Positions 7,482 through 15,164 of a DNA stretch of 48,006 nucleotides are shown in pieces. The first letter of the stretch is position 1. Every line of letters starts with the position of its first letter. Both the position numbers and the translations under genes were made by a program. The stretch spans positions 1-48,006 of the forward strand of contig CAKZNC010000217.1 of the NCBI GenBank assembly GCA_937129385.1, written 5' to 3'. This stretch comes from an uncultured Bacteroidota bacterium. GTDB taxonomy: Bacteria; Bacteroidota; Bacteroidia; Bacteroidales; GCA-2748055. The notes beneath the pieces were generated by a model, which did no database searches, had not been told where the DNA came from, and saw only the letters and a list, made by a program, of their open reading frames with translations.

Positions 7482-8321
7482 TTAGTTATCGATCACCACC
7501 TCCACGAGAACAGGCAGATGATCCGAAAAAAATTTCCTGTCCCTGGAATCTGCTAGTGCAGCATAACGCAGGACCCTGAAGTCTTCTGAAACAAATACAT
7601 AATCGATTCTGTCACCTTTTTTATCGTCATATGAAAACCCTGCCCAGGTTCCTGTGGCACCGTGGGGAGGAAGTTCAGTTACCCTGTACGCATCTGAAAA
7701 ATGTGACGAAAGCTTTTTAACGGGCACTGATGCGGGTGGAAGATTAAAATCGCCGCACAGGATCACCGGGTGCTTTCCGGCGATCTTCCTGGTCTTCCTG
7801 ATGATCAGGTCTGCAGCATTTTTCCTTGCACTCACTCCCACATGATCAAAGTGCGTATTGAATACCAGGAAAACCTCCCCGCTTTCCAGGTCTTTCAGCT
7901 CCACCCATGAACAGATCCGGATACAGGCTGCATCCCAGCCAAGTGCCGGTTCAGACGGATCTTCTGCCAGCCAGAAATGACCGGACCGGTTCTTCTCAAA
8001 CCTCAGGCTATTATAAAACACAGGGGAATACTCTCCCTTGATCTTACCATCATCCCTGCCAACTCCCACAAAATCATAGGCCGGAAATGCATCGTCGACA
8101 TATGAAACCTGTTCATGAAGGGCCTCCTGCAAACAAAAAATATCGGCCTTGTGAAATTTTAAAAGGTTCACAACATCCTGTTTCCTGTGGGGCCAGGCAT
8201 TCTCTCCGTCACCAGCAGTGTTGAGCCTGATGTTATAAGTGATCACATTCATCTGACCGCTGATGTTCACAAAAACGAAAATGAAAATCAGTGAAATTCC
8301 GGTTTTAAGTAATGCTTTCAT
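7482..8321 (-). CDS. Secreted endonuclease/exonuclease/phosphatase (EEP) family hydrolase
   Basis: The 279-residue product starts at MKALLKTGISLIFIFVFVNISGQ, a signal peptide; the frame extends upstream but the extension has no signal-like or conserved sequence. The EEP fold motifs appear in order: MNVITYNIRLNT, DIFCLQEAL (metal-binding Glu), VFNTHFDH, ILCGDFNLPP (catalytic Asp-Asn), DRIDYVFVS and the terminal SDHLPVLVEV (catalytic His). Relatives include secreted nucleases, sphingomyelinase-like phosphodiesterases and sugar-phosphate hydrolases, so the substrate remains open. It diverges from the membrane-protein gene at 8416. Confidence 0.85.
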   Translation of the reverse strand: MKALLKTGISLIFIFVFVNISGQMNVITYNIRLNTAGDGENAWPHRKQDVVNLLKFHKADIFCLQEALHEQVSYVDDAFPAYDFVGVGRDDGKIKGEYSPVFYNSLRFEKNRSGHFWLAEDPSEPALGWDAACIRICSWVELKDLESGEVFLVFNTHFDHVGVSARKNAADLIIRKTRKIAGKHPVILCGDFNLPPASVPVKKLSSHFSDAYRVTELPPHGATGTWAGFSYDDKKGDRIDYVFVSEDFRVLRYAALADSRDRKFFSDHLPVLVEVVIDN

Positions 8322-8415
8322 GATGACTTCAATATGTTTGCAATGTGACCTTACCTGGAGTGATTCCTTTCTGCAAAATACATGAAATTCCTTTAAGAAA
8401 CCACTATATTGCAAT

Positions 8416-8898
8416 ATGTACACCTACGAAAGATTCAATGTCAGGTTTTTTCCATGGTTCCTGGTCCTCCTGGCCATCATATTCAGCGTTTCGGGGATGT
8501 ACATCGAATCTGCCATATTCGGTATTCCGGGTGCTGTCACATCATTTTCATGGACCGGTTTTAACATTGACCCGGAAAAAAGACTCATTCGCCAGTACGA
8601 CAGGTTCATGTGGTTTTATATCGGCAACTGGAAGCCCATCCCCCAACCCATGTATGTCACCGTCGTCAGGGTCAGGGTCAGCAGCTCCAGGACCCTGCCG
8701 ATCCCAATGCCCTCAACTGAAGAAGGAAGCTCATCAAGATCATATAAGATGAACCTTGTGATCAACTCCCGCGACCGTTTCATTCCGCTTACCTATGGAA
8801 AGCGAATGGAGTTGCTGGAGGAGGGTCTGAAAATTGCCCGGCTACTTGATATCAGGTTGCTCGATTACTCCACGAGCGAAAAAAGATGGCTGGTATGA
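8416..8898 (+). CDS. Membrane protein of unknown function (PH-like layout)
   Basis: The 160-residue protein has two adjacent hydrophobic helices near the N-terminus (FFPWFLVLLAIIFSVSGMYI and a shorter IESAIFGIPGAVTSF). A soluble beta-rich part follows: TGFNIDPEKRLIRQYDRF, then RSYKMNLVINSRDRFIPL and a terminal helix RMELLEEGLKIARLLDIRLLDY. The arrangement of two TM helices followed by a domain beginning with a converted internal residue pattern (DPEKRLIRQY) resembles small bacterial PH-like membrane proteins, but I do not recognise the family with certainty. A probable AT-rich promoter (TATATTGC at about 8408) precedes it. Confidence 0.6.
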   Translation: MYTYERFNVRFFPWFLVLLAIIFSVSGMYIESAIFGIPGAVTSFSWTGFNIDPEKRLIRQYDRFMWFYIGNWKPIPQPMYVTVVRVRVSSSRTLPIPMPSTEEGSSSRSYKMNLVINSRDRFIPLTYGKRMELLEEGLKIARLLDIRLLDYSTSEKRWLV

Positions 8899-8902
8899 AA
8901 AA

Positions 8903-8935
8903 CCCCCTGATCATCCGGACCGGATCACCAGGGGG
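8903..8935 (-). terminator. Rho-independent terminator between convergent genes
   Basis: CCCCCTG (8903-8909) pairs with CAGGGGG (8929-8935), with an inner ATCCGG/CCGGAT extension. On the minus strand the stem is followed at once by TTTTT, which makes it a standard terminator for the OMP gene that ends at 8962. It may also stop plus-strand transcription from the membrane-protein gene. Confidence 0.75.
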
Positions 8936-8961
8936 CTGAATATTCTTGTCGTACTGGCGTG

Positions 8962-9597
8962 TTAGAACCAGTATCCTACTGTTACGATCCACTGACTGGG
9001 CCTGGCGTCCAGCGTGTGATCCATTCCGCCTACAGTAAATGAATCGCCATACTGTGAAAGCGATCCTTCATAACGGGCATCAATGGCAAGTTTCTTGAAC
9101 AAATCCACTCCAATGCCTGCCTGGAATCCCCAGGTCAAACCTCCTGTGAGTGTTTCAAGATCCTGCGAAACTTCCACCAGCTCATTCACAGAACTGATCA
9201 CCATGGAACCAACGGGTCCTGCATTGACCCTCGCCGGACCAAGCTTAACTCCAACCAGCAATGGGATGTCAAACCGGTTGAATTTTACATCAAGGAGCTC
9301 TTTTGTCCCGCTCTCATATACCTGCTCAACCACGCCTCCTGTGGTAGTGAAATAGAGTTCCGGCTGCACAAACAACATGGCAATGTTGACGCGGGTCATC
9401 AATCCAGCCTGGTAGCCGGCAACAGATTCCCCTGTAACAAGATCGTACACCTGTGAACCGTCTGTGATACCGGTGACCTCATCCATCGAAATGGAAGAGA
9501 AATTGATCCCTGCCTTCAGGCCATACTGGAATAGCTGAGCGTTTGCAGATACCGAAATAAAGAGAACTGCTATTGAAATAAATGCAAGTTTTTTCAT
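8962..9597 (-). CDS. Outer-membrane beta-barrel protein (porin-like, OMP_b-brl family)
   Basis: The 211-residue protein starts MKKLAFISIAVLFISVSANAQ, an SPI signal peptide; an ATG two codons upstream is also possible. The mature part alternates amphipathic strands: FQYGLKAGINFSSIS, SVAGYQAGLMTRVNIAMLFVQPELYFTT, VKFNRFDIPLLVGVKLGPARVNAGPVGSM, GLTWGFQAGIGVDLFKKLAIDARYEGSL and a C-terminal strand ending in aromatic Phe (WIVTVGYWF), the barrel-assembly signature. It is probably an eight-stranded barrel of the family common in Bacteroidota, with a structural or unknown role. A conserved inverted repeat lies upstream (9628-9661). Confidence 0.85.
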   Translation of the reverse strand: MKKLAFISIAVLFISVSANAQLFQYGLKAGINFSSISMDEVTGITDGSQVYDLVTGESVAGYQAGLMTRVNIAMLFVQPELYFTTTGGVVEQVYESGTKELLDVKFNRFDIPLLVGVKLGPARVNAGPVGSMVISSVNELVEVSQDLETLTGGLTWGFQAGIGVDLFKKLAIDARYEGSLSQYGDSFTVGGMDHTLDARPSQWIVTVGYWF

Positions 9598-9627
9598 GAT
9601 CATTCGTTTTAGTGTGGGTTAAATTTA

Positions 9628-9661
9628 CAACTATTAAACGGGAAATCTCCTCCAATAGTTG
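9628..9661. promoter_or_regulatory. Inverted repeat upstream of the OMP gene
   Basis: CAACTATT (9628-9635) and AATAGTTG (9654-9661) are perfect 8-nt arms with an 18-nt spacer, between the tcdA stop and the OMP start. A -7-like TAAATTTA (minus strand, about 9620-9627) lies right beside the proximal arm, so the repeat would bracket the -33 to -10 region of the OMP promoter. This fits an operator. Confidence 0.4.
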
Positions 9662-9687
9662 CACAATTCGGCCGATTTTTCCACAAT

Positions 9688-10446
9688 TCACGGGCGATCT
9701 ACCCTGCAAAGATCATCCACAACCACCGATGCCAGCATGCACCCGAAAATGGCCGGGATATACGAAACTGTGCCCGGAATGGACTTTTTATTCGGTTCAT
9801 TCTCTGCAAGCTGAAGGGTTTTCTTGTCCACAAGTTCAGTGGAAAAAACAACTTTGAACCCCCCGGAAATACCCATCTTTCTGAGCTTCTTCCTCAACAG
9901 GTAAGCGAGCTTGCAGTTGTAGGTCTTTTTGAAATCAGTAATACCAATTTTGGTAGGGTCCGTTTTTCCCCCGGAGCCCATTGAGCTTGCCAGCGGAATG
10001 TTTCGTCGAATGACCTTCTCAATCAGGAGTATCTTTGGTGTAAGTGTATCGATTGCATCCACCACAAAATCCGGGGGTTGTGAAAGAATACTGTCCAGGT
10101 TTGATTCATTGATGTAGGAATTCAAGCAGGTGATCTGCAGGTCCGGATTGATATCCTTCAATCTCATCTCCATCACTTTCACCTTGGGAAGTCCGATGGT
10201 GGAGTGCAATGCGGGAACCTGCCTGTTAATATTGGAGGCATTCACACTGTCACTGTCCACAAGTGTCATTCGGCCGATACCGGCCCTGGCCAGCATCTCT
10301 GCTGCCATTGCACCTACACCTCCTAAACCTGCAATGAGCACATGAGACCTTTGAAGTAAGGCTGCATGCTCCTCCCCGATCAGTTGTACCGTCCTGGTCA
10401 TCCATTCGGGGAAGGATTGCTGGTGATGTGATGCTTTTTCTTCCAA
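9688..10446 (-). CDS. tcdA: tRNA threonylcarbamoyladenosine dehydratase (ThiF/E1 superfamily)
   Basis: TcdA (CsdL) uses ATP to cyclise t6A37 in tRNA to ct6A. The 252-residue protein carries the nucleotide-binding loop LIAGLGGVGAMAAEMLARAGIG, the SDSVNASNINRQ Arg/Asn adenylation motif and DFVVDAIDTLTPKILLI. The C-terminal half has the TcdA-specific KKTYNCKLAYLLRKKLRKMGI and KVVFSTE. It starts with TTG: the family N-terminus (FPEWMTRTVQLIGEE) requires a start upstream of the first ATG, and an AGGAAA site sits 6 nt before the TTG. It is 2 nt downstream of tatD, forming a gltX-tatD-tcdA operon. tsaE, which makes the t6A precursor, is also in this window. Confidence 0.88.
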   Translation of the reverse strand: MEEKASHHQQSFPEWMTRTVQLIGEEHAALLQRSHVLIAGLGGVGAMAAEMLARAGIGRMTLVDSDSVNASNINRQVPALHSTIGLPKVKVMEMRLKDINPDLQITCLNSYINESNLDSILSQPPDFVVDAIDTLTPKILLIEKVIRRNIPLASSMGSGGKTDPTKIGITDFKKTYNCKLAYLLRKKLRKMGISGGFKVVFSTELVDKKTLQLAENEPNKKSIPGTVSYIPAIFGCMLASVVVDDLCRVDRP

Positions 10447-10448
10447 TG

Positions 10449-11123
10449 CTATTTCCTGATGAACAACTGATGTGTTTTTTCCGAGATCTGAGCCGCCAGC
10501 TTGCCGGTCTGCATGCTTTTTAACTCCGATGCCCTGACATAGATATCATTGACCGGCAGCTCTGATTCATCGGTCTCTAGAAATATTTTATCCACCGGAA
10601 GGGACGCGAACGCCTTTGCTGTTTTCTCTGAATTGAGCAACGATGAGCCGAACGAAAGGTAATATCCAAATTTTACCAGGTCTTTCGCAATCTGCTCACC
10701 TCCAATGAAACCGTGAATGATCAATGGCACCCCGGATTTCCTGGATTTGGCAAAAGAGACAAGACGCTCGTTTGCCTTCACTGCATGTATGATGACGGGC
10801 AAGCCGGCGAATTCAGCAATTTCTACCTGTGCTTCAAATACCTTGCTCTGCAGATCCATATCAATCCCGGTAGTTCCGTCCAGTCCCGCTTCACCGATGG
10901 CCAGCACCTGGCAATTCTCGGTGGCAAGCTGCACCTTTTTTAGTGCATCTACAAGGTTTAGTTTCCCGATATCCCATGGATGAACGCCTACCGAATAGAC
11001 CCCATCCGGATCCGGATCAGGCGGATAATCCTGTGCACGGATACTCCGGATCACCCACTCCTTTGTACCTATTGAGGACCGGTGTGTATGTATATTTATA
11101 AGTTGTTCGGATGAAGGCATCAT
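10449..11123 (-). CDS. TatD family metal-dependent hydrolase
   Basis: The 224-residue protein is a short TatD-type TIM-barrel nuclease. Metal ligands can be followed along it: INIHTHRSS (HxH), [18 protein letters not shown] (Glu), PVIIHAVKA (His), [10 protein letters not shown] (His) and FLETDESEL (Asp). Relatives are 3'-5' DNases or D-aminoacyl-tRNA-related hydrolases; the physiological substrate is uncertain. It is about 35 residues shorter than the usual 260, mainly because several loops are reduced. Its start overlaps the gltX stop by 4 nt and its stop is 2 nt before tcdA, so it sits in a tRNA-related operon. Confidence 0.85.
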   Translation of the reverse strand: MMPSSEQLINIHTHRSSIGTKEWVIRSIRAQDYPPDPDPDGVYSVGVHPWDIGKLNLVDALKKVQLATENCQVLAIGEAGLDGTTGIDMDLQSKVFEAQVEIAEFAGLPVIIHAVKANERLVSFAKSRKSGVPLIIHGFIGGEQIAKDLVKFGYYLSFGSSLLNSEKTAKAFASLPVDKIFLETDESELPVNDIYVRASELKSMQTGKLAAQISEKTHQLFIRK

Positions 11124-12649
11124 AACTGACTGAGTTCTTCAATTCCTGTCCGGATCCTGGAGAGGACCTCATCCTTGCCAAGGATCTCTGCCAAAATAAA
11201 CAAAGAAGGCCCCCTGGATGTTCCCACAAGCAATAATCGCCACGCATTCATGACGGCCCCCATCCCCCATCCGCGCTCTGTGATCACAGATTTCACAATC
11301 TCTTCAATCCTGTCAGCTGAAAAATCCTCAATCCCGGCAAGTACCTCGTTCAATGCCTGCATCAATTCAGGGGTGTCCTCTTTCCACCGCTTCTTTACCA
11401 CCTTCTCATCATATGAATCCGGTGCCTGGAAGAAAAAATCGGATTGCTCCCAGAAATCTGATACAAAATCTGCACGCTCACGGATCGCCTCCACAACACG
11501 TTCAATGAAGGATGGTTCAGCATCAATTCCTTTCTCATTCAATACAGGGGTAAACAGTCCTGCGAGCTCTGCGACAGACCGCTCCTGCAGATAATGATGA
11601 TTGAACCAACGGGCCTTTTCAGGATCGAACTTGGCCCCCGAGCGACCCACTTTACCCAGGTCAAAATCGGTGATCAGCTCTTCATGCGAGTAGATCTCTT
11701 TTTCCGTCCCCGGGTTCCATCCAAGGAAGGCCAGGATATTGATGCAGGCTTCCGGGAAATAACCTGCTTCACGGTATCCCGGTGATACATCCCCGCTTAC
11801 AGGATCCTTCCACTCAAGCGGAAAGACCGGGAAACCACCCCTGTCTCCATCCCGCTTGCTCAGTTTCCCTTTTCCGTCGGGTTTCAGGATAAGTGGCAAG
11901 TGTGCAAATTCCGGCATCGTTGCATCCCATCCCAATGCCTTGTAAAGAGATACATGCAGGGGTAAAGATGGCAACCACTCCTCTCCGCGGATCACATGGG
12001 TGATCTCCATCAGGTGATCATCCACTACATTGGCAAGATGATAGGTGGGCATGCCGTCCGACTTGAACAGGATCTTGTCGTCCAGGTTGGTGGTCTCCAT
12101 GCTGACCTTCCCCCTTACGATGTCCTCCATCTTTACTTCTGCTTCTTCAGCAAACTTAAACCTGACAACGTAGGGGCTCCCCTGATCGCGCAACTCTTTC
12201 ACCTCGTTTTCAGAAAGTGTAAGCGAATTCCGCATCTGCTTGCGGGTAGCTGCATCATATGTAAATGTCTGTCCCTCTTGATCATGCTCCTTCCTGGCCT
12301 TATCAAGCTCGTCGGGCGTGTCAAAAGCATAATAGGCATTCCCTGAACTGATCAGCTGATCGGCATATTCTTCATATTTTTCACGGCGTTCGGATTGACG
12401 GTAAGGACCAAGTGCCCCGCCGGCCTTTCCGCCTTCGTCTGGCGAGATCCCACACCATTCAAGCGATTCCAGGATGTATGCTTCGGCTCCTTCCACGTAC
12501 CTGTTCTGGTCGGTATCCTCGATCCTGAGAATGAACGTTCCTCCATGCTTCTTCGCAAACAGGTAATTGAACAACGCCGTTCTTAATCCTCCTATGTGTA
12601 ATGGTCCGGTCGGACTGGGCGCAAAGCGCACCCTTACTTTATTTGTCAT
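11120..12649 (-). CDS. gltX: Glutamyl-tRNA synthetase
   Basis: The 509-residue class I synthetase charges tRNA-Glu. The HIGH motif is [17 protein letters not shown] and the KMSKS motif is GKLSKRDGD. The connective [19 protein letters not shown] region and a C-terminal helical anticodon-binding domain are normal. I start at [15 protein letters not shown] (12649), with a TATCTTTG box 18 nt upstream; the six-codon extension to 12667 crosses this box. It leads the gltX-tatD-tcdA operon. The promoter's -33 side lies in heptanucleotide array B2. Confidence 0.95.
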   Translation of the reverse strand: MTNKVRVRFAPSPTGPLHIGGLRTALFNYLFAKKHGGTFILRIEDTDQNRYVEGAEAYILESLEWCGISPDEGGKAGGALGPYRQSERREKYEEYADQLISSGNAYYAFDTPDELDKARKEHDQEGQTFTYDAATRKQMRNSLTLSENEVKELRDQGSPYVVRFKFAEEAEVKMEDIVRGKVSMETTNLDDKILFKSDGMPTYHLANVVDDHLMEITHVIRGEEWLPSLPLHVSLYKALGWDATMPEFAHLPLILKPDGKGKLSKRDGDRGGFPVFPLEWKDPVSGDVSPGYREAGYFPEACINILAFLGWNPGTEKEIYSHEELITDFDLGKVGRSGAKFDPEKARWFNHHYLQERSVAELAGLFTPVLNEKGIDAEPSFIERVVEAIRERADFVSDFWEQSDFFFQAPDSYDEKVVKKRWKEDTPELMQALNEVLAGIEDFSADRIEEIVKSVITERGWGMGAVMNAWRLLLVGTSRGPSLFILAEILGKDEVLSRIRTGIEELSQL

Positions 12650-12666
12650 GCTGAAATAATTTGGCA

Positions 12667-12699
12667 CAAAGATAATGAATTAAAGGAGCAAAGGGCAAA
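12667..12699 (-). promoter_or_regulatory. gltX promoter, -33 side supplied by repeat DNA
   Basis: The minus strand has TATCTTTG (12667-12674), an exact TAnnTTTG. TTTG appears at 12689-12692 and 12696-12699, 14 and 21 nt upstream; the second fits the usual spacing. Both TTTG copies are parts of repeat units of array B2. Confidence 0.5.
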
Positions 12700-12733
12700 G
12701 CCAGTCGGCAGTGGGCAGCCGTCAGCCGTCAGC
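12685..12733 (+). repeat. Heptanucleotide repeat array B2
   Basis: Seven consecutive 7-nt units: GGAGCAA, AGGGCAA, AGCCAGT, CGGCAGT, GGGCAGC, CGTCAGC, CGTCAGC, then a degenerate CAGACGA. The units drift from the AAGGGCA type (as in array C) to the CAGYCGK type (as in arrays A and B) inside one array, which links the two sub-types. Orientation is opposite to array B. Confidence 0.75.
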
Positions 12734-12783
12734 CAGACGATGCCTGAATAAGGTAGACTGATTTGTAAACATATTATAATCCT

Positions 12784-12879
12784 GGATGCGATCCCGCTGG
12801 GATCAGGCCTCCGTTGGTCCTGTTGGTCCATGGGGTACCCTGCATCCAAACCTGCCCCGCAGCCCTGGCTGCACAGGGG
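12784..12879. repeat. Palindrome-rich core between inverted repeat arrays
   Basis: This stretch has nested perfect palindromes. GATCCC-GCT-GGGATC (12790-12804) lies inside a GGATGC/GCATCC pair (12784-12789 with 12842-12847). CCCC-GCAGCC-CT-GGCTGC-ACA-GGGG (12855-12879) forms a 10-bp stem with a 3-nt bulge. TTGGTCC occurs twice near 12815-12829. No credible gene is present. On the minus strand the second hairpin is the first structure after the TPR gene stop and may act as a terminator or mRNA 3' end. Confidence 0.55.
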
Positions 12880-12890
12880 ACCCACGACCG

Positions 12891-13784
12891 TCACACGGCT
12901 GCCGACTGCCGACTGCCGACTGCCGGCTGCCGACTGACCTCCCCTCCATACTTCTCCAAAAACTCCGGATAATCCCTTTCCCTTATCCAGCTCAACCCAG
13001 GCTCAACCCGGAGGATCTTCCGATAGGTTTCGTCGGCTTTGTAATAGGCCCCGTAATCTATATAGGCATCCGCCAGGTTCCGCAGGGTGTTCAGGTACAA
13101 CCAGTTTTTAACGGTGTCTTTCGGGTTGGATTCAAATAACTCTACAGCCTTCCGATAATGTCGGGCAGCCTCCCTGCTGTCTGGTCCGAATAGATCAGGC
13201 TTGAAAAATTGAATGTTGCCCTTTTCCATCCAGATCTGCGGATCATCCGGATCCAGCTCCATCGACCGGGCATTTTCCTTAATGGCCCTGGTGCCAAATA
13301 CCACCGCCTTTATCGGATTCAGTCCGACCTTGAATCCATATATGGCCCCAAGTAATGCATGGGCACGCGCCATTTCGGGAAATTGATCGAGCAGGATTTC
13401 CAGGTTATCTTCTGCTTCACGCACATATTCCCTGGCAACACGATCATGCCCGGCAGCAATTGAAAATGCAATGTATCCATATTGCGCGACAACCAGGTCA
13501 TACAACATATCATAACTCCCCGTGATCTCCCAGACGGACTGCATCTCTGTCATGGTGTTAAACCATTCATCCATCTCAGCGGAAATATATGCATGATAAA
13601 TCCGGTCATTCAATGACTGACTGTAAACCTGTGATAAAGCCATCACGACAAAGAGAAGAAGCAGAACAATACGTATAGATACAGGGGAACGATGTATGAA
13701 TTCCCGTTCTGATTTCAATTGAACAGTCTCCTCCCGGTGATCGACCCCAGCATGCAAACGGCGGAGCATAAACTCTTCTATCAT
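12891..13784 (-). CDS. Tetratricopeptide-repeat protein, membrane-anchored or secreted
   Basis: The 297-residue protein has a hydrophobic segment (VSIRIVLLLLFVVMALSQVYSQ) about 45 residues in, then helical TPR-like repeats, clearest in ARSMELDPDDPQIWMEKGN, EAARHYRKAVELFESNPKD and ADAYIDYGAYYKADETYRKIL. I chose 13784 because an AGGAG site precedes that ATG and the upstream crtW stop is 1 nt away. An ATG 6 codons earlier would overlap crtW. The last 15-16 residues (EVSRQPAVG SRQSAAV) are encoded by repeat array B. Role unknown; the location suggests co-transcription with crtW, without evidence for a carotenoid function. Confidence 0.7.
   Translation of the reverse strand: MIEEFMLRRLHAGVDHREETVQLKSEREFIHRSPVSIRIVLLLLFVVMALSQVYSQSLNDRIYHAYISAEMDEWFNTMTEMQSVWEITGSYDMLYDLVVAQYGYIAFSIAAGHDRVAREYVREAEDNLEILLDQFPEMARAHALLGAIYGFKVGLNPIKAVVFGTRAIKENARSMELDPDDPQIWMEKGNIQFFKPDLFGPDSREAARHYRKAVELFESNPKDTVKNWLYLNTLRNLADAYIDYGAYYKADETYRKILRVEPGLSWIRERDYPEFLEKYGGEVSRQPAVGSRQSAAV
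12894..12942 (-). repeat. Heptanucleotide repeat array B (inside 3' end of the TPR gene)
   Basis: Plus-strand units are CACGGCT (12894), GCCGACT (12901), GCCGACT (12908), GCCGACT (12915), GCCGGCT (12922), GCCGACT (12929), then the border GACCTCC (12936-12942). On the minus strand the unit is AGTCGGC. Since 3 x 7 = 21 nt, the array encodes a 7-residue period (SRQPAVG, SRQSAAV). The border is identical to that of array A and lies in the same frame. Confidence 0.8.
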
Positions 13785-13785
13785 A

Positions 13786-14526
13786 TCACTCCTGATGTTC
13801 ATGTCTTTGCCTACTCGCGGATACCCTTTCCTCCTTTACCTTATACAACTGCCACCATGGGGTGCCCGGAGATGCATGGTGCTCAAAATGATACCCGAAA
13901 AAATAACATGACAACATTGCCCAGAGATGATTGCTTCGCTGGGTCCTCGCCCTGTGCTTACCCATCTCATCTGTATGGGGGGTCCTGTGTGGCAGGAAAG
14001 TACCGAAAAAGAAGAGCTGGAAAGTGCTTAAAAAGGCAGGTGCGATCCATAGTACCAGTAATGAGGGTACCGGCACACCAACCAACCTGTATAGGACATT
14101 GAATATCACGGCCATCGCTATCAGCTGCCAGATGGTGGTATACCTGACCATGAACATGAACCACCATGCAAAGAAGTTTTGTGATTTGGTGTAATAATCA
14201 GGATCTTTCCCTGTTCCGGGAAACCGGTGATGGTCCCAGTGGTTCTTAATAAGTCGCTTGTAGGACATCCCCGCAAACATGAATACAGCCATGTAACCAA
14301 TCAGGTTGTTGATCCGCATATTCTTCGAAACCTGCCGGTGCATCGCATCATGACCAGTAATAAAAAGTCCGGTATACAAATATGTCTGTAAAGCAATATG
14401 CAGGTACATCCAGGGGTTGTCCCAGGATACTTCAACGAACTGTAATATATAGACCAGGTGACCCAACCACAGGATCATGATCGTCATTGCAATGATTATA
14501 CCCAAACCTCTTTTATCCACATCCAC
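13786..14526 (-). CDS. crtW: Beta-carotene ketolase, CrtW type
   Basis: The 246-residue membrane-bound di-iron oxygenase has the CrtW histidine boxes: TGHDAMH, NHWDHHRFPGTGKDPDYY, FFFGTFLPHRTPHTD and FFGYHFEHHASPGTPWWQLY. Hydrophobic helices surround them. CrtW introduces a keto group at C-4 of beta-ionone rings. The start is a GTG inside the end of cruF (31-nt overlap); an ATG 13 codons later would avoid the overlap but drop part of the first helix. It is the last pigment gene of the minus-strand arm crtD-cruF-crtW. A generic fatty acid hydroxylase/desaturase is less likely given the exact C-terminal EHH-PWWQLY motif. Confidence 0.88.
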   Translation of the reverse strand: MDVDKRGLGIIIAMTIMILWLGHLVYILQFVEVSWDNPWMYLHIALQTYLYTGLFITGHDAMHRQVSKNMRINNLIGYMAVFMFAGMSYKRLIKNHWDHHRFPGTGKDPDYYTKSQNFFAWWFMFMVRYTTIWQLIAMAVIFNVLYRLVGVPVPSLLVLWIAPAFLSTFQLFFFGTFLPHRTPHTDEMGKHRARTQRSNHLWAMLSCYFFGYHFEHHASPGTPWWQLYKVKEERVSASRQRHEHQE

Positions 14527-15161
14527 AAATCTAAAATGACAAAAAAACCTAACTGTATAAAAAACAGCGGAGCGGCAATTTTGTTTGACCGGTTCACCAT
14601 CCCGGTAATATCAGCAAACCATGCCAGTATGAAGGAGATTACAAACCAACCAATATAATTTTGAAAGGGTACAGGTCCGCCCCAGTCCCACATATCCAAA
14701 TCGATGGCGGCAGGCTCAAGGGCAAAATCATACACCACCATCAGTACTGCCGCGATCAATACCCGGAAATACCTGGAATCCAGGAACCTTGAAGAGATCA
14801 CCAGGCTGCCATATACAAGCATCAGCCAATTGACCCCGATCATCAGGGGTGTATGAAAAATCCGGGGACCCAGTGTCGAACCATATGCATAAGCTCCGAA
14901 GATCACCCCGGTCTCCACACCGATCACTTCAACAAAAAAACCGGCCAGGTAAATCACCACGGCGGGCCAGATGAAACGGGGAGTGATCTTCCCATGGTAA
15001 AAGAGGAGCAACAGGATGTTCATCAAAAGGTTGAATGGCACCAGCAGAATGAAAAAATCCCTGGTCTGGGGAAGGATCAAACCAACAATTCCCACAGTAT
15101 AAAAGATGAACAAGTAAGGAACAATGTTGAATTCCCTTATTTTTTCAATTGTTGCGTTCAT
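14496..15161 (-). CDS. cruF: Carotenoid 1',2'-hydratase, CruF type (DUF422)
   Basis: The 221-residue integral membrane protein has about seven hydrophobic segments and the DUF422/CruF pattern: GVETGVIFGAYAYG, GVNWLMLVYGSL, VYDFALEPAAIDLDMWDW and QNYIGWFVISFILAWF. CruF homologues add water to the psi-end of gamma-carotene-type pigments to give a tertiary 1'-hydroxyl. The conserved acidic and Trp residues of ALEPAAIDLDMWDW are retained. It starts 3 nt after the crtD stop and overlaps crtW. Pairing with a CrtD-type desaturase supports a monocyclic pigment pathway. A lycopene-cyclase role is less likely because a CrtYcd-type cyclase exists in the plus-strand arm. Confidence 0.85.
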   Translation of the reverse strand: MNATIEKIREFNIVPYLFIFYTVGIVGLILPQTRDFFILLVPFNLLMNILLLLFYHGKITPRFIWPAVVIYLAGFFVEVIGVETGVIFGAYAYGSTLGPRIFHTPLMIGVNWLMLVYGSLVISSRFLDSRYFRVLIAAVLMVVYDFALEPAAIDLDMWDWGGPVPFQNYIGWFVISFILAWFADITGMVNRSNKIAAPLFFIQLGFFVILDLWMWIKEVWV

Positions 15162-15164
15162 GGT

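Noticed and set aside
12646-12894. Minus-strand 82-codon frame across the repeat cassette
   Set aside because: Composition follows the repeat and palindromes, and it overlaps the gltX promoter and start; no family resemblance.
12685-12942. CRISPR array
   Set aside because: Repeats are contiguous 7-mers without spacers, and no cas genes are present.
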